A stretch of 64,000 nt of DNA, from positions 670,296 through 734,295 of the forward strand of contig JAUNUK010000001.1 in the NCBI GenBank assembly GCA_030538185.1. The letters are read 5' to 3'. Shown piece after piece: positions 36,255 through 44,190 of the stretch (positions are counted from its first letter, which is position 1; every line of letters starts with the position of its first letter). The translations under genes and the position numbers were made by a program. The notes under the pieces are model-generated. The model was not told the origin of the DNA. It made no database searches and saw only the letters and a program-made list of their open reading frames with translations. Origin of the DNA: Actinomycetaceae bacterium (GTDB lineage: Bacteria > Actinomycetota > Actinomycetes > Actinomycetales > Actinomycetaceae).

Positions 36255-37112
36255 GTGAATACCCTATTACCGCTAGGAATCCCCGCTCCACCTGAGTATT
36301 TGACGCATATCGGTCCTGTTCGCACCTATGCCTTGTGTATTTTGGCAGGTATTTTCTTGGCGTATTTTGTGACGGTCAAGCGGTATAAGGCTAGAGGCGG
36401 AAACCCTGAAATCGTGATGGAAGTTGTCTCTCTAGCCGTTTTGGTGGGGATTATCGGGGCACGTTTTTACTACGTCCTCACCGTCCCCGATCGCTTTTTC
36501 GGTCCCGAGGGCGACCTCTTGGCAATCTTTAAAATTTGGGAGGGTGGCCTTGGGGTCATGGGCGGAATGACCTTTGGTCTGATCGCCTGTTTCCTGTACA
36601 TGAAGCGTTTGAAGCTGGATACAGGGGTTTTGATCGATGCGGCTGTGCCAGGGATTTTGATTGCGCAAGGAGTTGGCCGCCTGGGCAATTACTTCAATCA
36701 GGAACTCTTTGGCCTGCCTACTTCGCTGCCATGGGCACTTGAAGTGGACGGTGCCCACATGCCCAAGGCTTATGAAATTGGAACTACTTTCCACCCGACA
36801 TTCCTATACGAAATGCTGTGGAACTTTGCAGGTGCCTTGCTTCTTTTGTGGTGGGACAAGAGGCATAGGGACACCTTGAAGATGTGGCAGTTGAGCTTTG
36901 CGTATGTCAGTGTTTACACAATTGGGCGCTTTGCAATTGAGAATATCCGAATTGACTACTCACATTATTTCTTGGGGCTGAGGGTCAACGCCTGGTTCGC
37001 TTTAGGCTTCATGATTTTGGGCATCATCGGCTATTTTTGGGCCGGCAAGGGCTCGCGACTCAGCAAGGCACCTGACCTTGATGTCAGTGAGTCCTTGGAA
37101 ACGAAGATCTAA
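36255..37112 (+). CDS. lgt: Prolipoprotein diacylglyceryl transferase
   Basis: This 285-residue membrane enzyme transfers diacylglycerol to the lipobox cysteine of prolipoproteins. The Lgt signature is GRLGNYFNQELFG (around residue 142), with the essential His in TTFHPTFLYE. About seven transmembrane helices are evident. It starts with GTG three bases after trpC ends and is followed by pyk after 14 bp. The C-terminus lacks the long Pro/Glu-rich tail seen in mycobacterial Lgt. Confidence 0.95.
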   Translation: MNTLLPLGIPAPPEYLTHIGPVRTYALCILAGIFLAYFVTVKRYKARGGNPEIVMEVVSLAVLVGIIGARFYYVLTVPDRFFGPEGDLLAIFKIWEGGLGVMGGMTFGLIACFLYMKRLKLDTGVLIDAAVPGILIAQGVGRLGNYFNQELFGLPTSLPWALEVDGAHMPKAYEIGTTFHPTFLYEMLWNFAGALLLLWWDKRHRDTLKMWQLSFAYVSVYTIGRFAIENIRIDYSHYFLGLRVNAWFALGFMILGIIGYFWAGKGSRLSKAPDLDVSESLETKI

Positions 37113-37126
37113 CGTAAGCTGGGGGC

Positions 37127-38554
37127 ATGCGACGTTCAAAGATTGTATGCACCATTGGTCCGGCAACTGAGTCCGAGGTAATGATCGCCCGGTTGGTCAA
37201 AGCAGGTATGAATGTTGCACGAATCAACTGTTCACACGGCACCCAGGAAGGTCACGCGAAGGTCATTGAGCGCTTACGTAAAGCCGCCGCTGACTTCGGA
37301 CAGCCCCTTGCAATCCTGGCTGACCTCCAGGGACCAAAGATTCGTCTAGGCACCTTCAAAGACGGCCCGGCAATCTTGGTAAATGGGGAAACCTTTACCT
37401 TGACCATCGAGGACGTCGAGGGCGACGCCCAACGCGTTTCGACAACCTTCAAGGGCTTACCGAAGGACTGTAAACCTGACGACGTCTTGCTGATTGACGA
37501 TGGCAATATCCAGGTGCGCGTCGAGTCAGTTACACAAACCGATGTCGTGACCAGGGTCGAGGTGGGCGGAGTCGTTTCAGATCACAAGGGCCTAAATTTG
37601 CCTGGTGTTGCTGTTTCGGTTCCGGCCCTGTCTGAAAAGGATAAGAAAGATCTGCGTTGGGCATTGAACGCCGGGGTAGATTACATTGCCCTGTCCTTCG
37701 TTAGATCAGCTGACGATTTGGCAGACGTCCACGCGATCATGGAAGACGTGGGTATTTTCAGACCCGTCATCGCCAAGATTGAAAAACCCCAGGCTGTAGA
37801 CAACCTAATGTCTATTGTGGACACCTTCGACGGAATTATGGTGGCAAGAGGCGACTTGGGTGTAGAGATGCCACTGGATGCCGTGCCTCTGGTGCAAAAA
37901 CGCGCCATAGAAATGGCCCGTCGTATGGCCAAGCCAGTGATTGTTGCCACGCAGGTCTTGGAATCTATGATCGTTAATCCCCGCCCCACAAGGGCTGAAG
38001 CATCTGACTGTGCCAATGCAATCCTCGATGGTGCAGACGCGGTAATGCTTTCGGGCGAGACCTCGGTAGGTGCCTTCCCGATTGAGGCAGTGGAAGTGAT
38101 GGCCAGGATTTGTGAATCAACGGAGGAACAGGGAGGCGAGAGGATCGCTCAGCTGGTGACCTTCCCGCACTCGCGTCCAGGCGTCATAACGAAGTCCGCC
38201 GTGGATATTGGGGAGCTGACAGACGCTCGCTATATTGTGACTTTCACTACTTCAGGGGACTCTACCAGGCGCATGTCCCGGCTGCGTTCTCCGATCTCGC
38301 ACTTGGCTTTAACTCCGCATCAAGACACCTGCAATCAGCTCGCCTTGGTGTGGGGCGTCCAGTCCTTTAGAGTCCCTGCAGTCAAGCATACAGACGACAT
38401 GATTTGGCAGTGTGACCAGCTGCTTCAAGCTAAACAAATAGCGGAGCCGGGCGATGAAATTGTCGTTGTGGCAGGGATGCCTCCGGGGACCCCCGGCTCG
38501 ACAAACTCTATCCGTATTCACACCATCGGCGACGAGGTTGATTTCCAATCCTAA
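37127..38554 (+). CDS. pyk: Pyruvate kinase
   Basis: This 475-residue glycolytic enzyme makes pyruvate and ATP from phosphoenolpyruvate and ADP. The barrel begins RRSKIVCTIGPATES; active-site segments are VARINCSHGTQEGH, ADLQGPKIRLG and AKIEKPQAVDNLMSI with GIMVARGDLGVEMP. The C-terminal allosteric domain is complete (ending near GSTNSIRIHTIG). lgt-pyk is a conserved actinobacterial order. It is the last gene of the long run starting at trmI. Confidence 0.96.
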   Translation: MRRSKIVCTIGPATESEVMIARLVKAGMNVARINCSHGTQEGHAKVIERLRKAAADFGQPLAILADLQGPKIRLGTFKDGPAILVNGETFTLTIEDVEGDAQRVSTTFKGLPKDCKPDDVLLIDDGNIQVRVESVTQTDVVTRVEVGGVVSDHKGLNLPGVAVSVPALSEKDKKDLRWALNAGVDYIALSFVRSADDLADVHAIMEDVGIFRPVIAKIEKPQAVDNLMSIVDTFDGIMVARGDLGVEMPLDAVPLVQKRAIEMARRMAKPVIVATQVLESMIVNPRPTRAEASDCANAILDGADAVMLSGETSVGAFPIEAVEVMARICESTEEQGGERIAQLVTFPHSRPGVITKSAVDIGELTDARYIVTFTTSGDSTRRMSRLRSPISHLALTPHQDTCNQLALVWGVQSFRVPAVKHTDDMIWQCDQLLQAKQIAEPGDEIVVVAGMPPGTPGSTNSIRIHTIGDEVDFQS

Positions 38555-38594
38555 GCCTGTGTTGCACTTGCCCACCGTGTTTCGATAATTTTTC

Positions 38595-38625
38595 TTGTGT
38601 ACGAAACCATTTGTTCATGTATAGT
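38595..38625 (+). promoter_or_regulatory. Candidate promoter after pyk
   Basis: TTGTGT (38595-38600) and TATAGT (38620-38625) resemble sigma-A -35 and -10 hexamers, although the 19-bp spacing is long. Transcription would start near 38632 and run through the 15-bp repeats into the small gene at 38849. If so, the ATG at 38628 would not be on the transcript, and the repeats would be a 5' untranslated leader. Confidence 0.35.
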
Positions 38626-38627
38626 TG

Positions 38628-38852
38628 ATGGTTGCGTTACGTACCCGTGCGAGCATCGTTCTTGTGAATGGCAAAGTTTTGGTACGTCGCCGTGAAGCAG
38701 CCCCTGTGACAGGGGGTGTGAAGTCAGTAACTCGACAGGGAATTTACAGACTGAGAATTTACAGACAGAGATTTTTCAGACTGCGAGTTTACAGACAAGA
38801 GCTTACAGATGTGACCTCCACATCGGGCTCACTACATTTTGAAAGAAGATGA
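38628..38852 (+). CDS. Possible small basic protein with pentapeptide-periodic repeats
   Basis: This 74-residue open frame begins MVALRTRASIVLVNGKVLVR, which resembles the first strands of a Nudix hydrolase, but no Nudix box follows. Instead residues about 38-58 repeat a five-residue pattern (IYRLR, IYRQR, FFRLR, VYRQE) encoded by the 15-bp DNA repeats. Its TGA overlaps the next ATG (ATGA), the layout of coupled genes. Against it: no ribosome-binding site, an Arg-rich composition, and a candidate promoter whose start site lies past this ATG. It may be a gene remnant or a leader. Confidence 0.3.
   Translation: MVALRTRASIVLVNGKVLVRRREAAPVTGGVKSVTRQGIYRLRIYRQRFFRLRVYRQELTDVTSTSGSLHFERR
38741..38809 (+). 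repeat. 15-bp tandem repeat, about five units
   Basis: The core TTTACAGA or close variants recurs at 38743, 38758, 38773, 38788 and 38802, i.e. every 15 bp (the last step 14). Unit ends alternate between CTG and CAG/CAA. The period is a multiple of three. The repeat lies between pyk and an orphan small gene. Confidence 0.85.
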
Positions 38853-39097
38853 AGAAGAAGATGAATACTGAAGTTTTTTTGAGTGTTTTTGATAAGAACT
38901 CGGGCCGAGTTGCCCACAATATGCTTCCCCGCACCCTGGCAGCTGCGGTTCGTCCCTGGTTCAAGGACCTGCATGACGAACGCGTCGCGGATGCCTTGAA
39001 TGACCTAGAAGGTGGCGACCTGCTCCAGCAACGAGCCTCGCTAGACTTCCTAGGCCTGGATGTTGTGAAAACCGAAATGGTTGGAGCAGCTGCCTAA
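38849..39097 (+). CDS. Hypothetical protein, 82 residues
   Basis: I do not recognise this protein. It starts MKKKMNTEVFLSVFDKNSGR after a GAAAGAAG site; a second ATG lies at 38861. The middle is amphipathic (RTLAAAVRPWFKDLHDE, then ADALNDLEGGDLLQQRASL), consistent with a small helical soluble protein. No signal peptide or membrane helix is present. It is preceded by the 15-bp repeats and a candidate promoter, and its stop overlaps the convergent dehydrogenase by 4 bp. Confidence 0.6.
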   Translation: MKKKMNTEVFLSVFDKNSGRVAHNMLPRTLAAAVRPWFKDLHDERVADALNDLEGGDLLQQRASLDFLGLDVVKTEMVGAAA

Positions 39098-39978
39098 GAC
39101 CCCAGGGTGATGCCAGCGAGGTTCTGGTAGAACTTCGCCAAGGCGCTATGGTCTGATGCCGCGTCTGAAGCGCCTTCGAGATAGCTCATCATTTCGCGCA
39201 CCTGCGCGCTCAAAGGTAGCGGGGCATTAATGTCATGGCCAGTGTCCAAGACATTGTCCAGGTCCTTAATGTGCAGGTTGATGCGGAACCCGGGCGTGAA
39301 GTCTTGGTCCAACATCATGGGGGCTTTCGCCTCCAACACGGTTGAGCCAGCCAGGCCTCCGCGAATCGCTTCGAATACCGCTTGAGGGTCCACACCGGCT
39401 TTCTGTGCAAGGGTGAGTGCCTCTGCGACAGCAGCGATATTGATGGCGACTATTACTTGATTGGCAAGCTTCGCGACATTCCCGGCGCCTACCTCTCCGA
39501 CGCGCGTCACAGAGGAAGCCATTGTCTCCAAAACGGGTTTGACGGTGTTGAAGGTGTCCTCGTCGCCGCCAACCATGACCGACAAGGTTCCATCGATAGC
39601 CTTGGGTTCTCCGCCCGAGACTGGGGCATCCAACATGGCGATCCCCTTTTCGGCCAACTCAGCTGCCACCTCACGGGCGGCTATCGGAGCAATAGAGGAC
39701 ATGTCGACATAAATCAGTCCTTCGTGTGCGCCCTCGGCAATGCCTTTTGGGCCGAGGGCGACCTGCTTGACCTGTGGCGAATTGGGCAGCATTGTGATGA
39801 CGATGTCGGAGGCCTGGGCTACCTCGGCGGCGTTGGCCGCTCCTTTTGCGCCTAGTTCCACAAAGGTGTCAATGACGTTTTGCCGGTTTGTGGTGACTGT
39901 AACCTCATGGCCTGCCTTCAATAGGTTCTTTGCCATAGGTTGACCCATGATCCCAAGCCCAATAAACCCAATTCGCAT
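39094..39978 (-). CDS. NAD(P)-dependent beta-hydroxyacid dehydrogenase (tartronate semialdehyde reductase-like)
   Basis: This 294-residue enzyme belongs to the 3-hydroxyisobutyrate/6-phosphogluconate dehydrogenase family, with greatest resemblance to GarR/GlxR. The Rossmann start is RIGFIGLGIMGQPMAKNL; the substrate loop is DAPVSGGEPKAIDG; the catalytic Lys lies in GNVAKLANQVIVAIN. GarR-type enzymes reduce tartronate semialdehyde to glycerate. No glyoxylate carboligase or hydroxypyruvate isomerase lies nearby, so the substrate is only inferred. A GGAGGA site precedes the ATG. Confidence 0.88.
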   Translation of the reverse strand: MRIGFIGLGIMGQPMAKNLLKAGHEVTVTTNRQNVIDTFVELGAKGAANAAEVAQASDIVITMLPNSPQVKQVALGPKGIAEGAHEGLIYVDMSSIAPIAAREVAAELAEKGIAMLDAPVSGGEPKAIDGTLSVMVGGDEDTFNTVKPVLETMASSVTRVGEVGAGNVAKLANQVIVAINIAAVAEALTLAQKAGVDPQAVFEAIRGGLAGSTVLEAKAPMMLDQDFTPGFRINLHIKDLDNVLDTGHDINAPLPLSAQVREMMSYLEGASDAASDHSALAKFYQNLAGITLGS

Positions 39979-40158
39979 GTCATTCCTCCAAGAAAATAAA
40001 GTGCGTTACCTCACAGCAGTCTATTGTCACTTGGGTAAGAGTGCTCGGCGAGGACCTTGGTTGTGGTGACTGTTTCCCTCAGGGATCATACAGGGATCGA
40101 AACCAGTTTTTCTGGATCAGATTTTTCATTTGCGCACGTGAAACACTGTTTCAAGGGG

Positions 40159-40232
40159 TACCCTGGGTGAGATTCGAACTCACAACAAGCCGGGTTTGAG
40201 CCGACCGCCTCTGCCAGTTGGGCTACCAGGGC
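40159..40232 (-). tRNA. tRNA with anticodon CAA (Leu codon UUG) and short variable loop
   Basis: On the minus strand, 74 nt fold into a cloverleaf. The acceptor GCCCTGG pairs with CCAGGGT; the D-arm has only three firm pairs; anticodon stem GTCGG/CCGGC encloses loop CTCAAAC (anticodon CAA); the variable loop is TTGTT (5 nt); the T-arm is GTGAG-TTCGAAT-CTCAC. The discriminator is A and CCA is not encoded. The anticodon reads the leucine codon UUG, but normal bacterial tRNA-Leu has a long variable arm, as in the other tRNA of this window. A short CAA tRNA may also occur in other actinobacteria near pdtaR; I cannot confirm this. Confidence 0.8.
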
Positions 40233-40302
40233 TGCCACCCACGCGGGACATGAAGTTTCATAGTCGCGCATAAGTTGACTGTCCCATATTAGGCTATGAA
40301 GC

Positions 40303-40911
40303 GTGACTGAAGACAAATCGACTGTAGAAAAGACCTCAAGCAAGACTCGCCGTGTAATCGTCGCCGAAGACGAGGCGCTTATCCGTCTCGACATCGTCGA
40401 GACCCTAAAAGACGCGGGATACGACGTGGTTGCTGAGGTCGCAGACGGCGAGGCCGCCGTTGAAAAGGCCCTAGAACTCGAACCAGACCTCATGGTTATG
40501 GATATTAAGATGCCCGTTATGGATGGCATCACTGCAGCTGAGAGGGTGCTCAAAGAACTATCTTGTGCCGTTGTGATGTTGACCGCATTTTCACAAAAGG
40601 AACTTGTGGAGCGTGCCCGTGACGCTGGTGCAATGGCCTATGTGGTCAAGCCTTTCACCCCCAATGATCTACTGCCGGCCGTGGAAATCGCCTTGTCGCG
40701 CCACCAAGAAATCCTGTCTTTAGAGGATGAAATCTCAGATCTGAGTGAGCGTTTCGAAACCCGAAAGGTCGTTGACCGAGCCAAAGGTCTCTTGATGGAA
40801 AAGATGGGCCTCACGGAGCCAGACTCTTTCCGCTGGATTCAAAAGACCTCAATGGACAGGCGTCTGTCTATGCGTGAGGTCGCAGATGCCGTTATAGATC
40901 AGCTCGGCTGA
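40303..40911 (+). CDS. pdtaR: ANTAR-domain response regulator, PdtaR-like
   Basis: This 202-residue protein has a receiver domain (about residues 15-130) and a C-terminal ANTAR RNA-binding domain. Phosphoacceptor Asp67 lies in VMDIKMP, with acidic pocket AEDE, Thr94 in LTAF and Lys116 in VVKPF. ANTAR features include the RKVVDRAKGLLMEKMGL helix. PdtaR acts with kinase PdtaS and binds RNA hairpins to antiterminate transcripts. Its place upstream of the thioesterase and polA matches M. tuberculosis. The GTG start is 70 bp from the divergent tRNA. Confidence 0.93.
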   Translation: MTEDKSTVEKTSSKTRRVIVAEDEALIRLDIVETLKDAGYDVVAEVADGEAAVEKALELEPDLMVMDIKMPVMDGITAAERVLKELSCAVVMLTAFSQKELVERARDAGAMAYVVKPFTPNDLLPAVEIALSRHQEILSLEDEISDLSERFETRKVVDRAKGLLMEKMGLTEPDSFRWIQKTSMDRRLSMREVADAVIDQLG

Positions 40912-40944
40912 GAGACACCCGAAGACGCATTCACACAGTGTGAA

Positions 40945-41364
40945 TTATTTTGGCGCGATAATGGCCGCGCTCAGCTGCCCGCTGGCCACCAACGCCCCGT
41001 CCTCGTCGAGGATGGAAACGGTGTAGGTGGCCATTCGGCTGCCCCTGTGAAGGGCCTCGGCAATGGCCTTGACTCTGCCTGCTTTCACGGGACGCAGGTG
41101 GTTGATGCTCAATGACACCCCCACCGCGCGCATGGAGTCATCCAGGCTGCGCGCATGCGCATTGGCAGCCATAGAGGCTGTCTGCTCAAGCAAGGCTGCG
41201 TTCGCTCCACCGTGAAGTAGCCCGTAAGGTTGAGTATTACCCTCGACAGGCATTGTTACAACTGTACGTTCAGCGTCACATTCCTCGACCTGCATCCCTA
41301 AACGCATTGCCAACGGTCCTAATATCCGTGTGTTTGAGCTTTCAACATTCGAATCTGTGTTCAT
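40945..41364 (-). CDS. PaaI-family hotdog-fold thioesterase
   Basis: This 139-residue acyl-CoA thioesterase has the hotdog-fold PaaI motif: PYGLLHGGANAALLEQTAS with the catalytic HGG and Glu, and INHLRPVKAGRVKA further on. The substrate is probably an aromatic or short acyl-CoA but cannot be determined. The ATG at 41364 is close to the divergent polA (17 bp between starts); upstream frame extension to 41457 would run into polA and is rejected. Confidence 0.9.
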   Translation of the reverse strand: MNTDSNVESSNTRILGPLAMRLGMQVEECDAERTVVTMPVEGNTQPYGLLHGGANAALLEQTASMAANAHARSLDDSMRAVGVSLSINHLRPVKAGRVKAIAEALHRGSRMATYTVSILDEDGALVASGQLSAAIIAPK

Positions 41365-41381
41365 GCCCTTAAGGTTGTCAT

Positions 41382-44078
41382 ATGAGCAAGCAACGTCTCT
41401 TGATTCTGGATGGACATTCTTTGGCGTTTCGCGCCTTTTATGCCATGGATCCTGCAAACTTTATGACCTCACACGGAACCTATACGAATGCTATTTACGG
41501 TTTCACCTCCATGTTGACCCGCATGATCACAGCGGAGCAGCCCACCCACATTGCGGTTGCTTTTGACGTATCCAGGCGTTCTTTCCGCACAGATATTTAC
41601 CCTGAATACAAGGGAGGGCGGGGGGAAACCCCTGAAGAGTTCAAGGGGCAAGTTGAACTGATCGAAGCTGTCCTAGAGGCCATGGGCATCGTAACCATCA
41701 AGATTGACAATATTGAGGCCGACGACATCCTTGCAACCTTGGCTTATATCGGCACTCAATCCCAGATGGAGGTGTTGGTTTCCTCCGGCGATAGGGACAC
41801 GTTCCAACTCATTAATGACCATGTCACGGTCCTCTACCCAGGAAAATCAATCGTGGAACCCAAGCGCATGGACGCTGCCGCTGTTGAGGAACGCTACGGT
41901 GTTAGACCTGCGCAGTATCCAGAAATTGCTGCCCTCACGGGTGAAAAGGCAGATAACCTGCCAGGTGTTCCAGGCGTAGGGGAGAAAACAGCGGCGCAGT
42001 GGATCGTGAAATATGGCGGCTTGGATGCCTTGCTCGAAAACAGTGCACAAATCCCAGGCAAGCGCGGGGAGGCCTTGCGTGAACACATTGAGGATGTGCG
42101 ACGCAACCGCCACCTAAACGCCCTACTGACCGATATTGACCTTCCGATGACCCTCGCCGACCTGCTGTGGCGAGGTGTCAGCCCCGAAAAGGTTCGCGAA
42201 CTCTTTGACACCCTTGAGTTCAATCGCCTGCGTGAACAGGTAATTAAGCTTAAGCCATACGGTGAAATTGCTCAGGGCGCGGCTGATCTTGGCGTTGGTG
42301 AAGATGTCCCGGCGATGGAGGCAGTAAAAATCCAACATTGGGATCGTGGGGCTAAGAATCTGCAAAGCTTCTTCGAAACATTGACGTCACCTGTCGGTGT
42401 CGTGGTGAGGGGAGAAGTGCATCTGCCATCTGCTGATTTAATGTGCTTGGCGGTGGGGGATGCCACACATTGTCTAGTCATCGACCCGCACAGCCTGTCT
42501 CCCGAAGATGACCTAGCTTTGGCGGCTTGGCTGAGCGATGAGGCCGTGGCAAAGATTGTGAAAGATGCAAAGTATTGTGCCCATGTTTTGCAGGCTCGTG
42601 GCTGGGGTCTGCGCGGTCTTGCCATGGATGTCGATCTGGCTGATTACCTGCTTCAGGCTGACGCCAAACGTGAATCAATCGCCGAGCTTGAGGCCAGGCA
42701 CCTGGAACGTATACGCACTACACAAGAGACGAAAGTCCAGTTAGAACTGGACTTGGACGGTTTGGAGGACATAGATCAAGGCCTTGGAGATGACTGCCGG
42801 GCACTGGTTGAAATGTACGAGGTCCTGCTTTCCAAGATGGAACAACGTTGTGCATCCGATCTGTGGCGAGACGTAGAGGTGCCCACGCAAGAGATCTTGA
42901 CGCGCATGGAATGTGTGGGCATTGCTGCCGACGTGGTGGCCTTAGAAGGGGTGAAAACAGACTTGAGGCACATTGTGAACCGCGCTGAAGAACAAGCGTT
43001 TGCCTCAATAGACCGAGAAGTCAATCTATCTAGTCCAAAACAGCTTCAAGATGTGTTGTTTAACCAATTGAAGATGCCTCCTACGCGCAAGACGAAAACT
43101 GGCTACACCACGAATGCGCAAGCCCTTGAGGAATTATCAGTAACGAATCCTCATCCCTTCTTGACTCATCTCCTTGAGCACAGAGACGCCATCAAGTTGA
43201 AACAGATCACCACGACTTTGTTAGAAAAAGTGGGAACAGATGGCAGGATCCATACAACCTTCCTGCAAACGAATACGGCGACAGGGCGACTGGCCAGTGT
43301 GGAACCGAATCTGCAGAATATCCCTGCCCGCACTTCAACGGGCAGGCGTCTTCGAGAAGGGTTTATTGCAGGCGAGGGCTTTGATCTTTTGATGACTGCG
43401 GACTATTCACAGATCGAAATGCGGATCATGGCTCACTTATCACAAGACGAGGGACTCATAGCTGCCTTCAACTCTGGAGAAGATCTGCATAAAGCAGTCG
43501 CCGCTTTGGTGTATGGAGTGCCTGCGCGTGAGGTCACGGCAGAACAACGTTCTCAAGTTAAAGCAACCTCTTACGGCCTGGCTTATGGGCTTTCAGCTTT
43601 CGGCTTGGCAGCCCAATTGAAGATCACTCAGCATGAGGCACGTCAGCTTATGGACATGTATTTCTCTCGCTTTGGGCGTGTGCGGGCCTACCTCGATTCG
43701 GTCGTCGGCCAGGCCACCAAGGATGGCTACACCCAGACCATGTTTGGGCGCAGGCGCTACCTACCCGATCTGCGTTCAACCAATCGACAGCGTCAAGAGA
43801 TCGCTCGTAGGGCTGCCCTCAACGCGCCCATCCAAGGCTCTGCTGCAGACCTCATAAAGATCGCGATGATTGAAGTAGATCGCAGATTGAGGGCGAAGAA
43901 GTGCTCCTCTCGCTTAGTTTTACAAGTACATGACGAACTGGTTTTGGAAGTCACATCCAAAGAGGCTGCGGAGGTGCAAAACCTCGTTGAGGATTCAATG
44001 GGAGGGGCGGCACAGCTCTCGGTTCCCCTAGCGGTATCTGTTGGCACTGGAAAAAACTGGCGCGAAGCTGCACATTGA
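41382..44078 (+). CDS. polA: DNA polymerase I
   Basis: This 898-residue polymerase is used for gap filling in repair and Okazaki-fragment maturation. It has the N-terminal 5'-3' exonuclease (RLLILDGHSLAFRAFYAM; NIEADDILATLAY), a central 3'-5' exonuclease-like domain, and a full polymerase domain (TADYSQIEMRIMAHLSQD; YGLAYGLSAFGLA; QVHDELVLEV). The central domain lacks the Asp-X-Glu metal motif (DLMCLAVGDATHCLVI at that place), so proofreading is probably lost, as in other actinobacterial PolA. Confidence 0.96.
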   Translation: MSKQRLLILDGHSLAFRAFYAMDPANFMTSHGTYTNAIYGFTSMLTRMITAEQPTHIAVAFDVSRRSFRTDIYPEYKGGRGETPEEFKGQVELIEAVLEAMGIVTIKIDNIEADDILATLAYIGTQSQMEVLVSSGDRDTFQLINDHVTVLYPGKSIVEPKRMDAAAVEERYGVRPAQYPEIAALTGEKADNLPGVPGVGEKTAAQWIVKYGGLDALLENSAQIPGKRGEALREHIEDVRRNRHLNALLTDIDLPMTLADLLWRGVSPEKVRELFDTLEFNRLREQVIKLKPYGEIAQGAADLGVGEDVPAMEAVKIQHWDRGAKNLQSFFETLTSPVGVVVRGEVHLPSADLMCLAVGDATHCLVIDPHSLSPEDDLALAAWLSDEAVAKIVKDAKYCAHVLQARGWGLRGLAMDVDLADYLLQADAKRESIAELEARHLERIRTTQETKVQLELDLDGLEDIDQGLGDDCRALVEMYEVLLSKMEQRCASDLWRDVEVPTQEILTRMECVGIAADVVALEGVKTDLRHIVNRAEEQAFASIDREVNLSSPKQLQDVLFNQLKMPPTRKTKTGYTTNAQALEELSVTNPHPFLTHLLEHRDAIKLKQITTTLLEKVGTDGRIHTTFLQTNTATGRLASVEPNLQNIPARTSTGRRLREGFIAGEGFDLLMTADYSQIEMRIMAHLSQDEGLIAAFNSGEDLHKAVAALVYGVPAREVTAEQRSQVKATSYGLAYGLSAFGLAAQLKITQHEARQLMDMYFSRFGRVRAYLDSVVGQATKDGYTQTMFGRRRYLPDLRSTNRQRQEIARRAALNAPIQGSAADLIKIAMIEVDRRLRAKKCSSRLVLQVHDELVLEVTSKEAAEVQNLVEDSMGGAAQLSVPLAVSVGTGKNWREAAH

Positions 44079-44190
44079 TTACACTCGTAGTTTTTTAGCC
44101 AGTAAGGTGGCAGTAACCGCGATCTGTTGAAATAATCAATGGAGGCCCAATGCAGGGTTGTGGTGGGGAAACCATTAGGAAGGGAAGCCG

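Noticed and set aside
38644-38660. GCGAGCATCGTTCT read as a LexA box
   Set aside because: The half-sites are 3 bp apart instead of 4 and the left half is CGAGC, not CGAAC.
41365-41457. Upstream extension of the thioesterase gene
   Set aside because: It would overlap the polA start on the other strand, and homologues begin shortly before the hotdog domain.
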